Assembly (NCBI GenBank): GCA_041394245.1
Contig: JAWKIR010000002.1
Location: 1,984,001 to 2,048,000 of the forward strand
Source: Acidimicrobiales bacterium
GTDB lineage: Bacteria; Actinomycetota; Acidimicrobiia; Acidimicrobiales; Aldehydirespiratoraceae
Length of the DNA: 64,000 nt
Reading direction: 5' to 3'
Positions within the stretch are counted from its first letter, which is position 1. Each line of letters starts with the position of its first letter. The notes under the pieces were generated by a model. It was not told the DNA's origin. It searched no databases and saw nothing but the letters and a program-made list of their open reading frames with translations. A program made the translations under genes and the position numbers. Positions 1-9,241 of this stretch are shown in pieces.

Positions 1-1
1 C

Positions 2-1564
2 GCGATCGGGAAGATGCAACACCGCCCGAGGGCGAAGTACGTGGTCGTCTCGGCGATCACCCCGACCCCGCTCGGCGAGGGCAAGACCACGACGACCGTC
101 GGTCTCGGCCAGGCGTTCCAATACATCGGCAGCTCGGCGACGATCGCGATCCGACAGCCCTCGATGGGCCCCACCTTCGGGATCAAGGGTGGAGCGGCGG
201 GCGGCGGCTACAGCCAGGTCGTCCCGATGGAACTGTTCAACCTCCACCTCACCGGCGACATGCACGCGGTGACGGCGGCCCACAACATGTGCTCGGCCCT
301 GCTCGATGCCCACATCTACCACGGCAACGACCTCGGGTTCGATCCGCACAACATCACCTGGCGCCGGGTACTCGACGTCAACGACCGGTCGCTGCGCAAC
401 ATCGTGATCGGCCTCGGCGGGCGGCTCGACGGCATCCCCCGTGAGACCGGCTTCGACATCACGGCCGCGTCCGAGGTGATGGCCGCCCTGGCCCTGTGCA
501 CCAGCCTGCAGGATCTGCGGGCCCGCCTGGGTCGCATCGTCCTCGGCTATTCGAAGGCGGGCACCCCCATCACTGCCGACGAGGTCGGCGCCGCGGGCTC
601 GATGGCCGTCATCTTGAAAGAAGCCATCAAGCCCAACCTGATGCAGACCCTCGAGAACACCCCGGCGCTCGTGCACACCGGTCCGTTCGGCAACATCGCC
701 ACCGGCAACTCGAGCATCGTCGCCGACCAGATCGGCATCCACACGAGCGAGTTCCTCCTGACCGAGGCGGGTTTCGGGGCCGACATGGGCGCCGAACGGT
801 TCTTCAACATCAAGTGCCGCTACTCCGGCATCGCCCCCGATGCGGCCGTGCTCGTCGCGACGGTGCGGGGACTCAAGGCTCATTCCGGGAACCACCGGAT
901 CGTCGCCGGCAAGCCGCTGCCCGAGGCCCTGCTCGCCGAGAACCCCGACGAGGTCCACATGGGTGGCGACAACCTCCGCAAGCAGCTCGAGAACATGCAG
1001 ATCCACGGCTGCACTCCGGTCGTCGCGATCAACGTGTTCCCCGGCGACCACAAGGGCGACATCGACGCGATCCACGAGATCGCCGCGGAGTACGGGGCCC
1101 GAGCCGCCGTTTCGACCCACTTCGCCGATGGTGGGCGAGGAGCGACGGAACTCGCCTCAGCCATCAAGGAGGCCGCCGAGGAACCGTCGGAATTCCGGAT
1201 GCTGTATCCCGACGACGCGTCGTTGAAGGACAAGATCCACGCTGTCGCCACGAAGGTCTACGGCGCCGACGGTGTGTCCTACAGCCCACAGGCCGACACG
1301 CAGCTGCAGACGTTCACGGATGCGGGCTTCGCGAACCTGCCGGTCTGCATCGCCAAGACCCATCTGTCGCTCAGCCACGACTCGACCCTCAAGGGCGCGC
1401 CGACGGGCTGGACCCTGCCGGTGCGCGAAGTCCGGGCATCGGTCGGCGCCGGGTTCGTCTACCCGATCTGTGGCGACATGCGCACCATGCCGGGGCTGGG
1501 GAAGGAGCCCGCAGCCCTCGCCATCGACATCGACGCCGACGGCAACGTCGTCAACCTGAGCTAG
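2..1564 (+). CDS. fhs: Formate--tetrahydrofolate ligase (5' end outside window)
   Basis: The enzyme joins formate to tetrahydrofolate using ATP, giving 10-formyl-THF for purine and C1 metabolism in the cytosol. The reading frame is open from base 2 (codons before the internal Met at 14 read AIGK), so the true start lies upstream; about 520 of the usual ~555-560 residues are visible. The ATP-binding loop TPLGEGKTTTTVGL lies near the visible N-terminus, and family signatures such as GIKGGAAGGGYSQV, GDMHAVTAAHN, HTGPFGNIA and EAGFGADMGAE follow in order. Its last 14 bases overlap the 3' end of the convergent folC gene. Together with folC, serA and folD it forms a one-carbon cluster. No damage is seen. 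Confidence 0.96.
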   Translation, partial: AIGKMQHRPRAKYVVVSAITPTPLGEGKTTTTVGLGQAFQYIGSSATIAIRQPSMGPTFGIKGGAAGGGYSQVVPMELFNLHLTGDMHAVTAAHNMCSALLDAHIYHGNDLGFDPHNITWRRVLDVNDRSLRNIVIGLGGRLDGIPRETGFDITAASEVMAALALCTSLQDLRARLGRIVLGYSKAGTPITADEVGAAGSMAVILKEAIKPNLMQTLENTPALVHTGPFGNIATGNSSIVADQIGIHTSEFLLTEAGFGADMGAERFFNIKCRYSGIAPDAAVLVATVRGLKAHSGNHRIVAGKPLPEALLAENPDEVHMGGDNLRKQLENMQIHGCTPVVAINVFPGDHKGDIDAIHEIAAEYGARAAVSTHFADGGRGATELASAIKEAAEEPSEFRMLYPDDASLKDKIHAVATKVYGADGVSYSPQADTQLQTFTDAGFANLPVCIAKTHLSLSHDSTLKGAPTGWTLPVREVRASVGAGFVYPICGDMRTMPGLGKEPAALAIDIDADGNVVNLS

Positions 1565-2792
1565 ACGACGACGGCACCGCGCCCGCCAGCGCCTCGGCGA
1601 CGGGGCCGAGGACCAGGAACGAGCCGGTGACCACGATGGTGTCGCCCGGCTCGGTACGGGCCAGCGCTCGACGCACCGCGTCGACCGGCGACGCCGACGC
1701 CTCGGCCATCCCACCCGCGGCGACGACCGCATCGACCAACTCGGCCGGCGTCCAGCTGCTCGGCGCCGACCCGCGTCGATCGCCGAAGCCGACGGCGACG
1801 ACAGGTCCACCCAGCTGCGCCAGCGCGGCGGCGCCCGCAGCGAGGTCCTTGTGCGCGCCGAGACCGGCGATCACGCACCGCGGCCTGACGTCGCCGGCGA
1901 GCACGACATCGAGCGCAGCCAGCTTGTCGGGATTGTGTGCGCCGTCGAGGACCACCCGGCGACCGGCCACCGACCTGACCTCGTACCGCCCGGGCATCGG
2001 CTCGGGCTCGGCCGCCGGGACCGGTCGGCCGAGCATCGCGGCCAGCAGCGGAGCGACCGTGTCGACCGTCGCGTCGGCCGCCGCCCGCCAGTCCACGTGG
2101 CGGCCCCCGACCTCGTGGAGCGCCACCCCGGCCGCGATGGCCGCGCGCCGAACCACCTCGACCGCACGATCATCGGCCTGCGGGCCGAGCACGGCCACCT
2201 CGCGGCCGGCCAGCACCGCAGCCTTCTCCGTGGCGATCGCCTCGACCGTCGGGCCCAGCACCTCGACATGGTCGAGTCCGATGTGGGTGATGACCGTGAG
2301 CGTGTCGGGGCGATCGAGCACCGCGGTTGCGTCGTGGCGACCGCCGATCCCCGCCTCGGTGACGAACACGTCGACATCGTGACGTCGACCGAGGACCCAA
2401 CTCAATGCCGCGGTCACCGCGAAGTAGGTCGGTGCCCGGCCACGGGTCGCCACGACGGCGCCGACCGCGTCGTCGACCTCCTCGATCGCCGCGGCGACGA
2501 GATCCCACGCGGGCAGCTGCCCGTCGAGCAGGAACCGCTCGCGCACGTCGTAGACGTGGGGCGACTGGTGCGTCGCGACCCGCAGACCGCCCGCCACCAC
2601 GCGCGTGGTCAGCCGTGACGCGACCGAACCCTTGCCGGCCGTACCGACGATGTGGACCGCAGGCGCATGCCGTTGCGGCGCCCCGAGCTCGTCGACGAGG
2701 GCGCGGGCGAGCTCGCGGGCGTCCTCGCCGCGAGGGGGCGACGCCACCACGAAGCGATCGAGCCAGTCACTCGGGTGGGGCCGTTTCGCCAC
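1551..2792 (-). CDS. folC: Folylpolyglutamate / dihydrofolate synthase
   Basis: ATP-dependent ligase that adds glutamate to folates (and/or makes dihydrofolate from dihydropteroate) in the cytosol. The predicted protein has 413 residues, normal for FolC. The P-loop GTAGKGS lies at about residues 50-56, followed by the folate-loop sequence HQSPHVYDVRERF and the Mur-ligase-like stretch THIGLDHVEVLGPT; the C-terminal domain has VLDGAHNPDKL. The open frame extends far upstream through antisense serA sequence, so GTG at 2792 was chosen: it leaves 34 bp to the divergent serA ATG and gives a normal N-terminus. The 3' end overlaps fhs by 14 bp in convergent orientation. Whether it has both DHFS and FPGS activity cannot be told from sequence. 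Confidence 0.92.
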   Translation of the reverse strand: MAKRPHPSDWLDRFVVASPPRGEDARELARALVDELGAPQRHAPAVHIVGTAGKGSVASRLTTRVVAGGLRVATHQSPHVYDVRERFLLDGQLPAWDLVAAAIEEVDDAVGAVVATRGRAPTYFAVTAALSWVLGRRHDVDVFVTEAGIGGRHDATAVLDRPDTLTVITHIGLDHVEVLGPTVEAIATEKAAVLAGREVAVLGPQADDRAVEVVRRAAIAAGVALHEVGGRHVDWRAAADATVDTVAPLLAAMLGRPVPAAEPEPMPGRYEVRSVAGRRVVLDGAHNPDKLAALDVVLAGDVRPRCVIAGLGAHKDLAAGAAALAQLGGPVVAVGFGDRRGSAPSSWTPAELVDAVVAAGGMAEASASPVDAVRRALARTEPGDTIVVTGSFLVLGPVAEALAGAVPSSSSSG

Positions 2793-2812
2793 GCTGTCGG
2801 GACCCTTTCCCC

Positions 2813-2818
2813 TACGGT
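2813..2818 (+). promoter_or_regulatory. Putative -10 (TACGGT) of leaderless serA
   Basis: TACGGT ends 8 nt before the serA ATG at 2827, leaving no room for a Shine-Dalgarno; one of the recurrent TAnnnT hexamers of this window. Confidence 0.6.
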
Positions 2819-2826
2819 ACGCACCG

Positions 2827-4032
2827 ATGAAGATACTGCTCGCCGACTCCCTGCCCGCCACCGCCCTCGCCCGCCTCGAGGCTGCCGGCGACGAGGTCGT
2901 GGTCGACGCCTCCCTCACCGCCACCGACCTCGGCGCGGCACTCGCCGGATTCGAGGTCCTCGTGGTCCGCTCGACCGAGGTCACCGCCGACGCCCTCGCC
3001 CACGCCGACGAACTCGCCCTGATCGTGCGAGCCGGTGCCGGAACCAACACCATCGACACGGTCACGGCCGCCGAGCTCGGCATCTTCGTGTGCAACGTGC
3101 CGGGCCAGAACGCGCTGGCCGTCGCCGAGCTCGCCATGGGGCTGCTGATCGCCGTCGACCGCCACATCGCCGCCGCGACCGCCGATCTGCGAGCGGGGCA
3201 GTGGAACAAGAAGGCCTACTCGAAGGCCGACGGGCTGTTCGGGCGCACACTCGGCATCATCGGTCTGGGCGACATCGGCATCGCGATGGCCGCCCGGGCG
3301 ACCGCCTTCGGGATCGACGTGATCGCGATCGACAAGCCGGGCCGACCCGCGACAACGCTCGAACGGGCGAGCCGGGCCGGAGTGCGGTTCGTCTCGTCGC
3401 TCGACGCGTTGCTCGCGACCGCCGACATCGTCTCGCTGCACGTTCCGGGTGGCTCCGAGACCAAGGGCATGGTCGACGCCGGGTTCCTCGCCAAGATGAA
3501 GGACGACGCGATCCTGCTCAACACCTGCCGCGGCGACGTGGTCGACGAAGCCGCGCTCATCGCCGCGATGGACACCCGCGGCCTGCGAGCCGGTCTCGAC
3601 GTGTTCGCCGACGAGCCGGGCAGCAGCACCGGCGAGTTCGTGTCGGCGCTGGCGCAACACCCGTCGGTGGTCGCGACCCACCACGTCGGCGCGTCGACCG
3701 AACAGGCACAGCAGGCGGTGGCGGCGGGGACGATCGACGCCATCGAGGCCTACCGGGCCGGCGGCGTCGTCAACTGCGTGAACATGGAGGCCGAACCCCA
3801 ACGGGCCGCCACGCTCTCGGTCCGCCACAAGGACCGCGTCGGTGTGCTGGCCGCCGTCCTCGCGATCCTGCGGGGTTCCGATCTCAACGTCTCGACGATG
3901 TCGAACCGGGTGTTCGCCGGTGCCAGGGCGGCAGTCGCCGCGATCGACGTCGACGGCGTGCCGACCGACGAGGTCCTCGCCCAGATCACGGCCCACGAAC
4001 ACGTGATCAACGTCTCCGTGACCCTCGCATGA
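2827..4032 (+). CDS. serA: D-3-phosphoglycerate dehydrogenase
   Basis: Oxidises 3-phosphoglycerate with NAD to 3-phosphohydroxypyruvate, the first step of serine synthesis; serine then feeds the folate C1 pool served by the neighbouring genes. The 401-residue protein has an N-terminal substrate domain, a Rossmann NAD loop GLGDIG at 146-151, the catalytic arginine segment LLNTCRGDVVDE, and the histidine segment VATHHVGASTEQAQ. A C-terminal ACT domain (about 325-401, SVRHKDRVGVLAAVLAIL) suggests allosteric control by serine. The length fits the short ACT-only type rather than the long type with an ASB domain. Start ATG 2827 follows a -10-like TACGGT. Its TGA overlaps the next ATG (ATGA), so the DUF1015 gene is probably translationally coupled. 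Confidence 0.94.
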   Translation: MKILLADSLPATALARLEAAGDEVVVDASLTATDLGAALAGFEVLVVRSTEVTADALAHADELALIVRAGAGTNTIDTVTAAELGIFVCNVPGQNALAVAELAMGLLIAVDRHIAAATADLRAGQWNKKAYSKADGLFGRTLGIIGLGDIGIAMAARATAFGIDVIAIDKPGRPATTLERASRAGVRFVSSLDALLATADIVSLHVPGGSETKGMVDAGFLAKMKDDAILLNTCRGDVVDEAALIAAMDTRGLRAGLDVFADEPGSSTGEFVSALAQHPSVVATHHVGASTEQAQQAVAAGTIDAIEAYRAGGVVNCVNMEAEPQRAATLSVRHKDRVGVLAAVLAILRGSDLNVSTMSNRVFAGARAAVAAIDVDGVPTDEVLAQITAHEHVINVSVTLA

Positions 4033-5273
4033 AACACCCGCTCTTCACCCCGTTCCGGGGGTGGCTCATCGCCGACGAATGGGCCGAGCGCGTGGTCGCC
4101 GGCGCCTACGACGCGAAGACGCCGGCGGAACGCCGCGCCATCGTCGAGTCCAATCCCTACAGCTATTTCGGGGTGACCCGTTCCGCCGGTGATCTCGGTC
4201 CCGGCGACGATGCCGATGACGAGACGCTCCTCCGACTCGGCGCCGAGACCCTCACCCGCATCCTCGACGTCGGTGCGTTCACTCCGTCGGACCACGCAGC
4301 CTTCTACGCGTATCGCCTCGTCTTCGGCGACCATTCCCAGACGGGGATCGTCGGCGCCCTCGACGTCGACGGGCTGCGCGACGGTCGGGTGCTGACCCAC
4401 GAGAACGTTCGCCCCGAGCGGGCCACGCTGCTCGGCCACCACCTCGAGGTGGTCGGTGCGACATCCTCGCCGATCGCGCTCACCCATGAGCCGGACCCTG
4501 CGCTGCGCGAGTTGCTCGTCGAGGCGAGCACCCGTCGGCCCGATGTCGATCATGTGGTCGAGGAAGTTCGCCACCTCATCTGGACGCTCGACATCCGGGA
4601 GAGCGAACGCGTCACCGACCTCCTGGCCGACGCGACCGTGTATGTGACCGATGGGCATCATCGGTCGGCCGCAGCCCTCGCGGGACGCGACGCGCATCCC
4701 CAGGACCCGGCGTTCGAGAGGACGCTCGCCGTCCTCTTCCCGGCCGACGAGCTCCGGGTCGAAGCGTTCCATCGCCGAGCCCCCGACGTCGATGCTCGCA
4801 ACGTCGACGATCTGCGGAAGTCGCTGGCGACGGTGGGGACGGTCGCCGCGGCCGCCGACGCCGACGATGCCGCCCCCCGCCGACGCGGCGAGATCGGCAT
4901 CTACCAGGACGGACAGTGGGCGAAGCTCGTCCTCGACCCCCAGGAACGGCCGTCCGCGCTCGCGTCGCTCGATGTCGAACGGCTCCGGCGCGACGTCATC
5001 GGCCACGTCCTCGGCATCGACGAACTCGCGCACGGCAGTGGGGTCGACTACGTGCCCGGCCCGTCGGGCGTCGGCGAGCTCGTCGCCCGCTGCGATGCCG
5101 ACGGCATGCTCGGCTTCGTCGTGTTCCCCACCGACATCCACGACCTCATGGCCGTCGCCCAGGCCGGCGAGCTCATGCCACCCAAGTCGTCGTACTTCGC
5201 ACCCAAGCCGCGCTCGGGCGTGTTCCTGCGCGTCCTCGGGATCGGCGCCACCGCCCATCTGCCGCCGAGCTGA
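4029..5273 (+). CDS. DUF1015 family protein coupled to serA
   Basis: A 414-residue protein of the DUF1015 family, whose biochemical function is not established. Family features visible are the start PFRGWL, the stretch NPYSYFGVTR, and the highly conserved YVTDGHHRSAAAL segment followed by a C-terminal PPKSSYFAPKPRSGVFLR motif. The frame is open far upstream, but ATG 4029 overlaps the serA stop as ATGA and gives the expected N-terminus. DUF1015 genes are often found beside serA/serC-type genes, so a role in serine or phosphoserine metabolism is an inference from context. Convergent with folD, 15 bp away. Confidence 0.88.
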   Translation: MKHPLFTPFRGWLIADEWAERVVAGAYDAKTPAERRAIVESNPYSYFGVTRSAGDLGPGDDADDETLLRLGAETLTRILDVGAFTPSDHAAFYAYRLVFGDHSQTGIVGALDVDGLRDGRVLTHENVRPERATLLGHHLEVVGATSSPIALTHEPDPALRELLVEASTRRPDVDHVVEEVRHLIWTLDIRESERVTDLLADATVYVTDGHHRSAAALAGRDAHPQDPAFERTLAVLFPADELRVEAFHRRAPDVDARNVDDLRKSLATVGTVAAAADADDAAPRRRGEIGIYQDGQWAKLVLDPQERPSALASLDVERLRRDVIGHVLGIDELAHGSGVDYVPGPSGVGELVARCDADGMLGFVVFPTDIHDLMAVAQAGELMPPKSSYFAPKPRSGVFLRVLGIGATAHLPPS

Positions 5274-5288
5274 CGCCCGGCGAGCCGG

Positions 5289-6179
5289 TCAGCGCGGGAT
5301 CGCTCCGAGCATCCGGGCCGCGGCCAGGGTGTTCTCCATGAGGCAGCCGATGGTCATCGGTCCGGTGCCGCCGGGCATGGGGGTGATCGCACCGGCGATC
5401 TCCTGGACACTGTCGAAGTCGACATCGCCGACGATGCCTTCCTCGGTGCGGGAGATGCCCACGTCGAGCACCGCCGCGCCGGGCTTCACGAAGTCGGCGG
5501 TGACCAGGCGGGCCATTCCCGCCGCGGCCACGATGATGTCGGCTCGCCGACACACTGCGGCGAGATCGGCGGTGCGGCTGTGGGCCAGGGTGGCCGTCGC
5601 GTCGCAGCCCTTGCGGCCGAGCAGGAGCACTTGGGGAAGCCCGACCAGCGTCGACCGACCGATGACGACGGCCTCCCGGCCCGAGGTCTCGACGCCATAA
5701 CGCCGCAGGAGACGCATCACCCCGAGCGGGGTGCAGGGCACGTGCCCGACCCGACCCCGAACGAGCCGCCCCATCGAGCGCTCGGTGAGCCCGTCGACGT
5801 CCTTCTCCGGCGGTACCAGATCGAGCACGGCCTCGGCATCGAGACCGGCGGGAAGCGGCAGTTGCACGAGGATGCCGTGGACGTCGGGATCGTCGGCCAG
5901 GTCGCGCACCGCGGTCTCGACATCGTCTTGCGTCGCGTCTGCGGGGAGCTCGACGTGGCGCGACACCATGCCGGCCTCCTCCGCCTTGCGGTGCTTGTTG
6001 CGCACATAGATCTGACTCGGCTTGTCGCTGCCGACGAGCACCGTCGCGAGGCACACGCCGGGGTTGCCCAACCCGTCGATCTCGGACCGGATCCCGGCCA
6101 CGATCTCGTCGCGGAGCTTGTTGCCGTCCATCAGCACAGCGCCGCTCGCGGTTCGTTCGAAGTCGTCGTACGAAGTCAC
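5289..6179 (-). CDS. folD: Methylene-THF dehydrogenase/cyclohydrolase
   Basis: Bifunctional enzyme interconverting 5,10-methylene-THF, methenyl-THF and 10-formyl-THF with NADP. The 296-residue protein has the catalytic pair Y58 and K62 in SQIYVRNKHRKAEE, the motif GILVQLPLPAGL, the NADP loop VVIGRSTLVGLP and the C-terminal PGGTGPMTIGCLMENTL. It is slightly longer than usual at the N-terminus; an alternative start is the Met at residue 17 (6131), just before the conserved helix. With fhs it gives the cell a full formyl-to-methylene THF route. It is divergent from the CoA-transferase gene at 6232. Confidence 0.95.
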   Translation of the reverse strand: MTSYDDFERTASGAVLMDGNKLRDEIVAGIRSEIDGLGNPGVCLATVLVGSDKPSQIYVRNKHRKAEEAGMVSRHVELPADATQDDVETAVRDLADDPDVHGILVQLPLPAGLDAEAVLDLVPPEKDVDGLTERSMGRLVRGRVGHVPCTPLGVMRLLRRYGVETSGREAVVIGRSTLVGLPQVLLLGRKGCDATATLAHSRTADLAAVCRRADIIVAAAGMARLVTADFVKPGAAVLDVGISRTEEGIVGDVDFDSVQEIAGAITPMPGGTGPMTIGCLMENTLAAARMLGAIPR

Positions 6180-6219
6180 CCGGGCACGCTACCCGCTGCA
6201 CACCGGGGCGATGTCGACC

Positions 6220-6225
6220 TAGCGT
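6220..6225 (+). promoter_or_regulatory. Putative -10 (TAGCGT), leaderless
   Basis: TAGCGT is followed by 6 nt and then the ATG at 6232. Confidence 0.6.
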
Positions 6226-6231
6226 GCGCGG

Positions 6232-7428
6232 ATGGACGACCCCCGCACCGGCCCGATGAGCGGTATCCGGATCCTCGACATCACGCAGGTCGTGGCCGGT
6301 CCGCTGGCCACCCAGATGCTCGCGGAGCAGGGTGCCGAGGTCATCAAGATCGAGCCGCTCGGTGGAGAGCTCCTGCGACTCGGGCTCCGTCACGGCTTCC
6401 CGCCGCTCTTCGCCAACGACAATCGGGGGAAGCGGTCGGTCGCGATCGACACGACGACCGAGACGGGTCGCGACCTCGTGCTCGAGTTGGCCCGCGACGC
6501 CGACGTCTTCATCGAGAACTTCCGCCCCGGCGTCAGCGAGCGGCTCGGACTCGGCGAGGCCGCGGTGCGCGGCGTCGCTCCCGACATCGTCTACGTGTCG
6601 GTCACCGGGTTCGGCCCGACCGGACCCTACGCAGAGCGCGCCTGTCTCGACCCGGTCATCCAGGGACTGACGGGCATGGTCCACGGGCAGACGAGTCGCG
6701 ACCTGCCGTTCCCGGATCTGATCCGCACGCTCGTCGCCGACAAGACCACGGCCTACACCGCAGCACAGGCGATCTCGGCTGCCCTGTTCGCCCGGGAGCG
6801 CGGGGCCGGCGGGCAACACATCGAGATCGCGATGCTCGACGCCGTGCTGGCGTGGTTCTGGCCCGACGGCATGAGCGACTTCACCCTGCCCGACGATCCG
6901 CTCCCCCGGCGCCGGGCCAGCGACAACTATCGCCTCACCGACACCGCCGACGGCCAGATCATCTACTACCTCGCGTCGACCGATCAGGTCCGCGGCATGT
7001 GGCGAGCGCTCGGACGCGACGATCTGCTCGCCGACGACCGGTACAACCACATCGGCCTCGGCGCCGATCCCGAAGCGCTCGCGTTCGTCGGGGCGACCAT
7101 CGTCGAGGAGATCGGGAAACTCACGACCGACGAGGCCATCGAGCGGCTGGCCCGCGAGAGCGTGCCGGCCGGTCCCATCCACGAACGGGCCGACGTGCTC
7201 ACCGACCCGCAGATCGTGCACAACGAACTCATCGTGGAATGGCAGCACCCCGATCTCGGGCGGGTACGCCAGGTCCGACCACCGGTGGTGTTCCACGGAA
7301 CACCGACCACGATGCTGCACCAGATCGAGGACATCGGGACCAGCACCCGGTCGGTGCTCCACCGGGCGGGTCTCGACGACGCCCGCATCGACGACCTGGT
7401 CGCCCGCGGGGTGGTCGCGGCGCCCTGA
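6232..7428 (+). CDS. Class III CoA-transferase (CaiB/BaiF family)
   Basis: A 398-residue family III CoA-transferase, which moves CoA between carboxylic acids through an aspartyl-CoA thioester. The N-terminal CoA-binding part reads ILDITQVVAGPLATQMLAEQG; VFIENFRPGVSERLGLG and VTGFGPTGPYAERACLDP follow. Asp140 in CLDP aligns with the catalytic aspartate of the family. The substrate cannot be deduced. The gene appears monocistronic: a -10-like hexamer lies 6 nt before its ATG, and the next gene (ABC exporter) has its own strong Shine-Dalgarno 120 bp further on. A second family member lies at 22197-23387. Confidence 0.9.
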   Translation: MDDPRTGPMSGIRILDITQVVAGPLATQMLAEQGAEVIKIEPLGGELLRLGLRHGFPPLFANDNRGKRSVAIDTTTETGRDLVLELARDADVFIENFRPGVSERLGLGEAAVRGVAPDIVYVSVTGFGPTGPYAERACLDPVIQGLTGMVHGQTSRDLPFPDLIRTLVADKTTAYTAAQAISAALFARERGAGGQHIEIAMLDAVLAWFWPDGMSDFTLPDDPLPRRRASDNYRLTDTADGQIIYYLASTDQVRGMWRALGRDDLLADDRYNHIGLGADPEALAFVGATIVEEIGKLTTDEAIERLARESVPAGPIHERADVLTDPQIVHNELIVEWQHPDLGRVRQVRPPVVFHGTPTTMLHQIEDIGTSTRSVLHRAGLDDARIDDLVARGVVAAP

Positions 7429-7551
7429 TCGCCCGCCGAGGAATGGGCCGAATGGCCCTCATGTGCCTCATTCCCGCGCCGATGCGGCCGATCTGAACAG
7501 TGTTGGATCAGGGGTCGGCCGCCCAGCGCCGCCGACCGAGGAGAGGGCTGC

Positions 7552-9240
7552 ATGGGGAGTCGTGCACTGCTGAAGGGCGAACAACGGGCACTCGTCGGCA
7601 TCGTCGCGCTCACGCTCGTGGGGACGATGGGCGAGGCCGGGTTCCTCGTCATCATCGCCCGGGCCGGCGTGGCCCTCGCGAACGGCGACGAGGTGATCAC
7701 CCTCCAGGGCGATCACACGGTCACCATGGTGGTCGGCCTCGCCGCCGCGGCTGCGTTCATCGCCCTGCGTTTCGTCGCCAACATCGGTGGCGCCGCGCTG
7801 TCGAGCGTCAGCATGGCCCGCGCGTCGATCCGTCTGCAGTCGGAGTTCACCGATGCCTACCTCGCCACCGCGTGGGACGTGAAACACGGCCTGGCACCCG
7901 GCCGGGTCCAGCAACTGCTCAGCAACTACGCGCGGACGGCCGTCAATGTCGTCGCCGCCGTGAGCCGAGGACTCACTGCCGGCGTCAGCCTCTTCGCGCT
8001 CATCGCCGTCGCGTTCGCGATCCAGCCCTACATCACGATCGTCGCCGCCGTGCTCGTGGCCGCGCTCGGTGCCGCGATGATGCCGTTGCGGCGAAAGGTC
8101 CAACAGGTCTCGCAGCGCGCCGCCGCCGCCCAGGTCGCGTTCGGGACCCGGGTCCACGAGACCGAGTCGATGGCGCTCGAGATCGAGGTCCACGGCGTGC
8201 GCGACGCGGTCGCCGACCGGGTCCGCACCGACGCCACCGAGGCCGCCAATGCGCTCGGGTGGTCGCAGTTCGCCCAGCTCGCCATCGGTCCCGCGTACCA
8301 GCTCGTCGCCTATGGCGGTGTCGTCGGGCTGCTCGCCGTCGGCATCAGCACCGGCGTCGACGACATCGGCACCGTCGGTGCGGTCCTCATCCTGCTGCTG
8401 CGTTGCCTCGGCTACGGACAGTCGCTGCAGGTCGCCCGGGCGCAATACGTCCAGGCCGACGTGTACACGACCGCACTGGCCGACGAGGTCGTCCGATACC
8501 GCGAAGCGACCCCTGCCGCGGGCACGGCGTCGGCCGACACCCGCACGGGCCTGTCGGCCGTCGGCCTCGACTACACGTACGACGACGAGCCGACGTTGCA
8601 CGATCTCTCGTTCGAGGTCGCGCCCGGCTCGATCATCGGCGTCGTCGGACCCTCGGGCAGCGGCAAGTCGACGCTCACCCAGCTGGTCCTCGGCCTGCGC
8701 GAATCAGGGGGCGCTCTCCGCTTCGACGGTGTGCCCATCGACGATGCCGATCCGGCGTGGTGGCGCACCCAGGTCGCGATGGTCCCCCAGCACAGTCAAC
8801 TGCTGACCGGCTCGGTCGCCGACAACGTCCGCTTCCTTCGTGACGAGATCACCGACGCCGCCGTCGTCGAGGCGTGCCGCCGGGCCGCGATCCACGACGA
8901 GATCCTGGCGATGGGCGGCTACGAGGCCTCGGTGGGCGAACGGGGCGGTGCCCTGTCGGGTGGCCAGCGCCAGCGGCTCTGCATCGCTCGCGCCCTCGCC
9001 GGACGACCCAACCTGCTCGTGCTCGACGAGCCGACCAGCGCGCTCGACGCCGGCGCGGAACGCCACGTTCTCGACTCGCTCGCCGCGCTACGGGGCGAGA
9101 CCACGATCCTCGTCGTCACCCACCGTCTCGCCGTGCTCGACGTGTGCGACCACGTCCTCAGCCTCGACGGAGGCCGCATCGAGTACCTCGGCCCCACCGC
9201 CGGGTACCGGGAGCGTCTCGATCCGTCCTGGAGCATCTGA
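7552..9240 (+). CDS. ABC exporter, fused permease/ATPase
   Basis: A 562-residue half-transporter with an N-terminal membrane domain (several hydrophobic segments, e.g. around residues 15-35, 60-85, 130-180 and 250-285) and a C-terminal ATPase. Walker A GPSGSGKST is at about 366-374, the signature LSGGQRQR at about 468, and Walker B LLVLDEP at about 490. The architecture matches lipid-flippase and polysaccharide exporters (MsbA/PglK-like), which act as homodimers in the inner membrane. A strong Shine-Dalgarno (GAGGAGAGGG) lies 4 nt before the ATG. It starts a cluster of sulfotransferases and glycosyltransferases, so export of a lipid-linked or surface glycan is the likely role. Confidence 0.9.
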   Translation: MGSRALLKGEQRALVGIVALTLVGTMGEAGFLVIIARAGVALANGDEVITLQGDHTVTMVVGLAAAAAFIALRFVANIGGAALSSVSMARASIRLQSEFTDAYLATAWDVKHGLAPGRVQQLLSNYARTAVNVVAAVSRGLTAGVSLFALIAVAFAIQPYITIVAAVLVAALGAAMMPLRRKVQQVSQRAAAAQVAFGTRVHETESMALEIEVHGVRDAVADRVRTDATEAANALGWSQFAQLAIGPAYQLVAYGGVVGLLAVGISTGVDDIGTVGAVLILLLRCLGYGQSLQVARAQYVQADVYTTALADEVVRYREATPAAGTASADTRTGLSAVGLDYTYDDEPTLHDLSFEVAPGSIIGVVGPSGSGKSTLTQLVLGLRESGGALRFDGVPIDDADPAWWRTQVAMVPQHSQLLTGSVADNVRFLRDEITDAAVVEACRRAAIHDEILAMGGYEASVGERGGALSGGQRQRLCIARALAGRPNLLVLDEPTSALDAGAERHVLDSLAALRGETTILVVTHRLAVLDVCDHVLSLDGGRIEYLGPTAGYRERLDPSWSI

Positions 9241-9241
9241 G

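Noticed and set aside
7435..7480. Imperfect hairpin (GGGCC-GAAT-GGCCC) after the first CoA-transferase
   Set aside because: Short, imperfect stem with no T-run; too weak to call a terminator.
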